In this document: piece after piece, positions 61,614 through 64,000 of the stretch
Position numbering within the stretch: the stretch's first letter is position 1
Layout: the number at the start of each line of letters is the position of its first letter
Origin: Mycobacterium sp. ENV421
Lineage (GTDB): Bacteria > Actinomycetota > Actinomycetes > Mycobacteriales > Mycobacteriaceae
Assembly (NCBI RefSeq): GCF_002887815.1
Contig: NZ_PDHO01000005.1
Location: 62,001-126,000, forward strand
Direction of reading: 5' to 3'
DNA: 64,000 nucleotides
Made by a program: the position numbers and the translations under genes
Notes under the pieces: model-generated
What the model was told of the DNA's origin: nothing
What the model saw: the letters and a program-made list of their open reading frames with translations, nothing else
Databases searched by the model: none

Positions 61614-63188
61614 TCAGGCGGGGCAGTAGGTGTCGGTGGGCGGCATGTTCCCGCTGTCCAGATAGCTCATCATGGGCGGCAGCGCGCAGGCCGTATAGAT
61701 GCTGGCGCCGTGCCCGATGCCCTGCCACATCACCCGCTTGCTGGCCGCGCCGGCGTTGATGATGGTGGCCGAAGACGCGGGCACCCCTTGGTTACCGGCG
61801 ATCGGATCGTTCTGCACACCCAGCAGCAGCACGTTGACCTTCAGGTCCTTGGGTTCTTTGGGGGCGGCGCCGCTCGGCCAATTCAGGCACTTCACCAGAT
61901 CGAGTGCGCCGACGGTGCCGAATTGCGGGTAGAGCTTGCCCCACTGGACGACGAGTTCACGCACCCGGTCCGGCGTCGGGCGGTTCAGGGCGTCGCTGCA
62001 GGAGTTGATGAACTGGCCGTCGCTGTCGCGCATCGCCTCGGCCCGGTTGATCAGACTGTTCAGCTGGTTGGCGTCACCGCCGCGGGCGGCGGCGAGGGCG
62101 TTGGCCAGGCTCACGGTACTCCCGATGCGGTCCCCGCTCGGGTAGCCGAGCGCGGTGACGATCGCGTTGGCCAGTACCGCCACCGACACCCCGCCGGGGC
62201 CGCGGCCCGCCCTGGCCGCCGCCAGCAGCGAGTCGACGGCGCCCTTCGGGTCGGGCCCGAGCGCGCAGTTGACCGCCACGCACTGCTGGGCGAACGCGTC
62301 GAGGGCGGCCTGCTGACCTTTGACCTGTTCCTCGGCCGCGGCTTCGGCGTTGACGCCGGGCGGCACGGGGGAGTCGAGCACCAGCCGGGCCACCTTGTCG
62401 GGGTGGGAACCCGCGTAGGCCAGGGCGATCTGCGCGCCGTTGCCGACACCGATCAGCGCCAGCGCAGGCACGTCCCAGGTGCTGCGCAGCCGTTCGAGAT
62501 CCTCGGCGGCGCGGGCGTTGTCGTAGGCGGAGTCGCCGGGCGCGATGGTGTCGGTGCAGCTCGTCGTCGCGGTCATGGTGATCGCGCCGAGGTTGGCGAC
62601 CGGGTCGTCGCCGGACTCGAACTGCGCCTGGTCGCGCATCTCTTGGCGGTCGAACGAGTCGCGGCAGTCCACCGGGCTGGACATGCCGATGCCGCGGCGG
62701 TCCACGGAGACGATGGGATGGCTCTTGAGGACATCGGCGCCGGACCGGGACAGCCACACCGGCAGCTGCATCGACGACGGGATGTCGGTTCCGGTGGTGA
62801 ACACCAGCGGCCCGGCGTCGGGTGGGGTCTGCACCGAGCGGGCGCGCACCACACCGATGCTCACCGTGCCGGTGGCTCCGGCGATCGGGTCGAGGTCGGC
62901 GTCATAGCTTGCGCACTCGAGGATCACGCCGGGCGCGGGCGGGGTCCCCGCGTCACCGAACACCTTCGATGTGCAGTCTTTCCAGCCCAGGTCGTTTTTG
63001 GGAGCCGCGATGGCCGGCGGTCCGCCGGCCGGATTGGTGGTGGTCGGGCCCGACGGGTTGTGCGCCTTGTCGCTGGCGAACTGCGGGTTGGCGGCCAGCC
63101 ACGGGGCACATCCGGACAGCAGAACAGTCAGCGCCGCGGTGCCGAGGCTGACGATGGCCTGGGAGGCCCAGACCCGACGATCGCGCAT
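61614..63188 (-). CDS. Secreted alpha/beta hydrolase-fold lipoprotein lacking the nucleophile serine (Rv2672-like)
   Basis: 524 residues. The signal peptide VSLGTAALTVLLSGCAPW ends in a lipobox (L-S-G-C). The fold resembles tripeptidyl/TAP-type secreted proteases: DRRGIGMSSPVDC, ARAAEDLERLRSTWDV, the acid segment LLLGVQNDPIAG, the histidine in GIGHGASIY and a C-terminal TAP-like region. At the nucleophile elbow the sequence is LIGVGNGAQIA, with glycine where the catalytic serine belongs, so it may be inactive or use another residue. Cysteine pairs suit disulfides outside the cell. The ATG at 63188 is 7 nt after a TAGGGT -10 box; a GTG at 63197 is less likely. Confidence 0.86.
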   Translation of the reverse strand: MRDRRVWASQAIVSLGTAALTVLLSGCAPWLAANPQFASDKAHNPSGPTTTNPAGGPPAIAAPKNDLGWKDCTSKVFGDAGTPPAPGVILECASYDADLDPIAGATGTVSIGVVRARSVQTPPDAGPLVFTTGTDIPSSMQLPVWLSRSGADVLKSHPIVSVDRRGIGMSSPVDCRDSFDRQEMRDQAQFESGDDPVANLGAITMTATTSCTDTIAPGDSAYDNARAAEDLERLRSTWDVPALALIGVGNGAQIALAYAGSHPDKVARLVLDSPVPPGVNAEAAAEEQVKGQQAALDAFAQQCVAVNCALGPDPKGAVDSLLAAARAGRGPGGVSVAVLANAIVTALGYPSGDRIGSTVSLANALAAARGGDANQLNSLINRAEAMRDSDGQFINSCSDALNRPTPDRVRELVVQWGKLYPQFGTVGALDLVKCLNWPSGAAPKEPKDLKVNVLLLGVQNDPIAGNQGVPASSATIINAGAASKRVMWQGIGHGASIYTACALPPMMSYLDSGNMPPTDTYCPA

Positions 63189-63224
63189 GCCCACCACCCT
63201 AGCGACACCGCCGGTGCGGATTGC

Positions 63225-64000
63225 TCAGCCGACGCGCGTGTAGCGCCCGTAGAGATAGCCCTCGACGTCCGACATCAGGTGCGTGCGGCGCAGCGGGGTC
63301 AGCACCTGACCGGAGCCGCCCACGATCCGCGGTGCCTCGCCGCCGACCAGCATCGGGGCGGTCGTCAGGCACAGCTCGTCGAGCAGGCCGTGGTCGATGA
63401 ACGTGCCCAACAGCGTGGGTCCGCCTTCGCAGAGCACCCGGCGCAATCCACGCTCGGCCAGCGCGGCAAGCGCGACGGCCGGGTCCACCTCGGCCGGGTC
63501 GTCGCCCGAGCAGGCGATCACCTCCGCCGCGCCGCCCAGCCGGGTGCCGGTGTCCGCCGCGACGTCGGCACAGGTGAGCACCAGGGGGGTCACCTCGGTG
63601 CGGGTCAGCACCGGCCAGTCGTTGTCGACTCGGCCGGAGCGGGTGACCAGCGCGATCGGCGGGACCCCGCCCTGGCCGCGGTGCTGCCGGTTGCCGCGCT
63701 GCGCGACGGTCATCTGGGCACCCGAGTAGCCCTCGCCATGCGCGGTGCCCGCACCGACGACGATGACGTCGGCCAGTTCGCGCAGCACCCGGAACAGTCG
63801 CCGGTCACCGGCGCCACCAAGCCCTCCCGAGGTGCCCTCGGTGGCGGCGCCGCCGTCGAGACTGGCGATCATGTTGCCGCGGACCACGCACCTCTGCGCG
63901 ACAGCAGGGTAGGCGTAGAGCTCGTAGAGCCGGTCGTCATCGACGACGACGGCGCCGGCGCCGGCCAGCAGTGTGAAGTACGTCCCATCCGGGTCGTTCG
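63225..64000 (-). CDS. ribD: RibD C-terminal-type pyrimidine reductase (Rv2671-like), N-terminus beyond the right edge
   Basis: The frame is open from the right edge (258 codons) to a TGA at 63225, with no start codon in a family-like place, so the first residues are missing. The reductase fold reads RGNMIASLDGGAATEGTSGG, LRELADVIVVGAGTAHGEGY, ALVTRSGRVDNDWPVL, VIACSGDDPAEVD, RVLCEGGPTLLGTFIDHGLL and LTTAPMLVGGEAPRI. There is no deaminase domain. The M. tuberculosis homologue reduces a riboflavin intermediate and has been reported to show dihydrofolate reductase activity. It lies 36 nt upstream of the secreted hydrolase on the same strand. Confidence 0.88.
   Translation of the reverse strand, partial: NDPDGTYFTLLAGAGAVVVDDDRLYELYAYPAVAQRCVVRGNMIASLDGGAATEGTSGGLGGAGDRRLFRVLRELADVIVVGAGTAHGEGYSGAQMTVAQRGNRQHRGQGGVPPIALVTRSGRVDNDWPVLTRTEVTPLVLTCADVAADTGTRLGGAAEVIACSGDDPAEVDPAVALAALAERGLRRVLCEGGPTLLGTFIDHGLLDELCLTTAPMLVGGEAPRIVGGSGQVLTPLRRTHLMSDVEGYLYGRYTRVG

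Noticed and set aside
1..64000. tRNA, rRNA, insertion sequences, phage genes or an origin
   Set aside because: None was seen: no transposase or integrase protein, no recognisable tRNA gene and no cluster of DnaA boxes.

Overview
The window is chromosomal DNA of a high-GC actinobacterium, almost certainly a Mycobacterium sensu lato (environmental or rapid-growing type). SigA, SigB, IdeR, LexA, Dut, HemE, AftC and the other housekeeping proteins read as close relatives of their M. tuberculosis counterparts. The order lexA / nrdR / sthA / ideR / sigB / sigA / ppgK / suhB / cei / dut / ceoBC / dxs / hemE / hemQ / msrB / aftC / ribD matches, in reverse orientation, the M. tuberculosis Rv2671-Rv2724 block as I recall it. 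Against that backbone several blocks look like lineage-specific insertions.

Layout. 1-3186: a molybdopterin oxide reductase (cut by the left edge) divergent from a fadE20-like acyl-CoA dehydrogenase with a palindromic operator. 3408-8161: an LGFP-repeat membrane protein, lexA, a LexA-controlled LysM protein, nrdR and a PhzF-like protein. 8218-17219: two translationally coupled giant secreted proteins (1184 and 1814 residues) in which pepsin-like aspartic protease domains are nested inside beta-solenoid repeats; this is the most unusual locus here. 17632-23333: alpha/beta hydrolase, PAC2 protein, secreted serine protease, soluble transhydrogenase, DUF4192 protein. 23340-33834: ideR, sigB with an ECF-type promoter, small zinc-ribbon and membrane proteins, RidA, a penicillin-binding-like lipoprotein, sigA, ppgK, suhB and cei. 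34005-37983: DUF4193, DUF3093/dut sharing one bidirectional leaderless promoter, DUF3710, a small hydrolase, an OB-fold protein and DUF3159.

37989-45460 is an ion-transport block: MFS exporter, RCK proteins CeoC/CeoB, a divergent KimA-like potassium importer, a TrmA-type RNA methyltransferase and NhaA preceded by a candidate structured RNA leader. 45489-52596 carries dxs, RNase D, DUF3000 and the coproporphyrin-dependent heme genes hemE-hemY-hemQ. 52655-59913 holds three tandem membrane-bound GGDEF-EAL proteins, all with intact catalytic motifs. 59873-64000 is a leftward operon ribD-like / inactive-looking secreted hydrolase / aftC / msrB, cut by the right edge.

Regulation visible in the DNA: LexA boxes at lexA and the LysM gene, a perfect CRP-type site upstream of cei, a SigE/SigH-type promoter for sigB, a TetR-type palindrome at fadE20, and many leaderless starts with a TANNNT -10 box 6-8 nt before the initiation codon (lexA, ridA-like, cei, DUF3093, dut, KimA-like, dxs, secreted hydrolase). 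No tRNA, rRNA, insertion sequence, phage gene or CRISPR array was seen.
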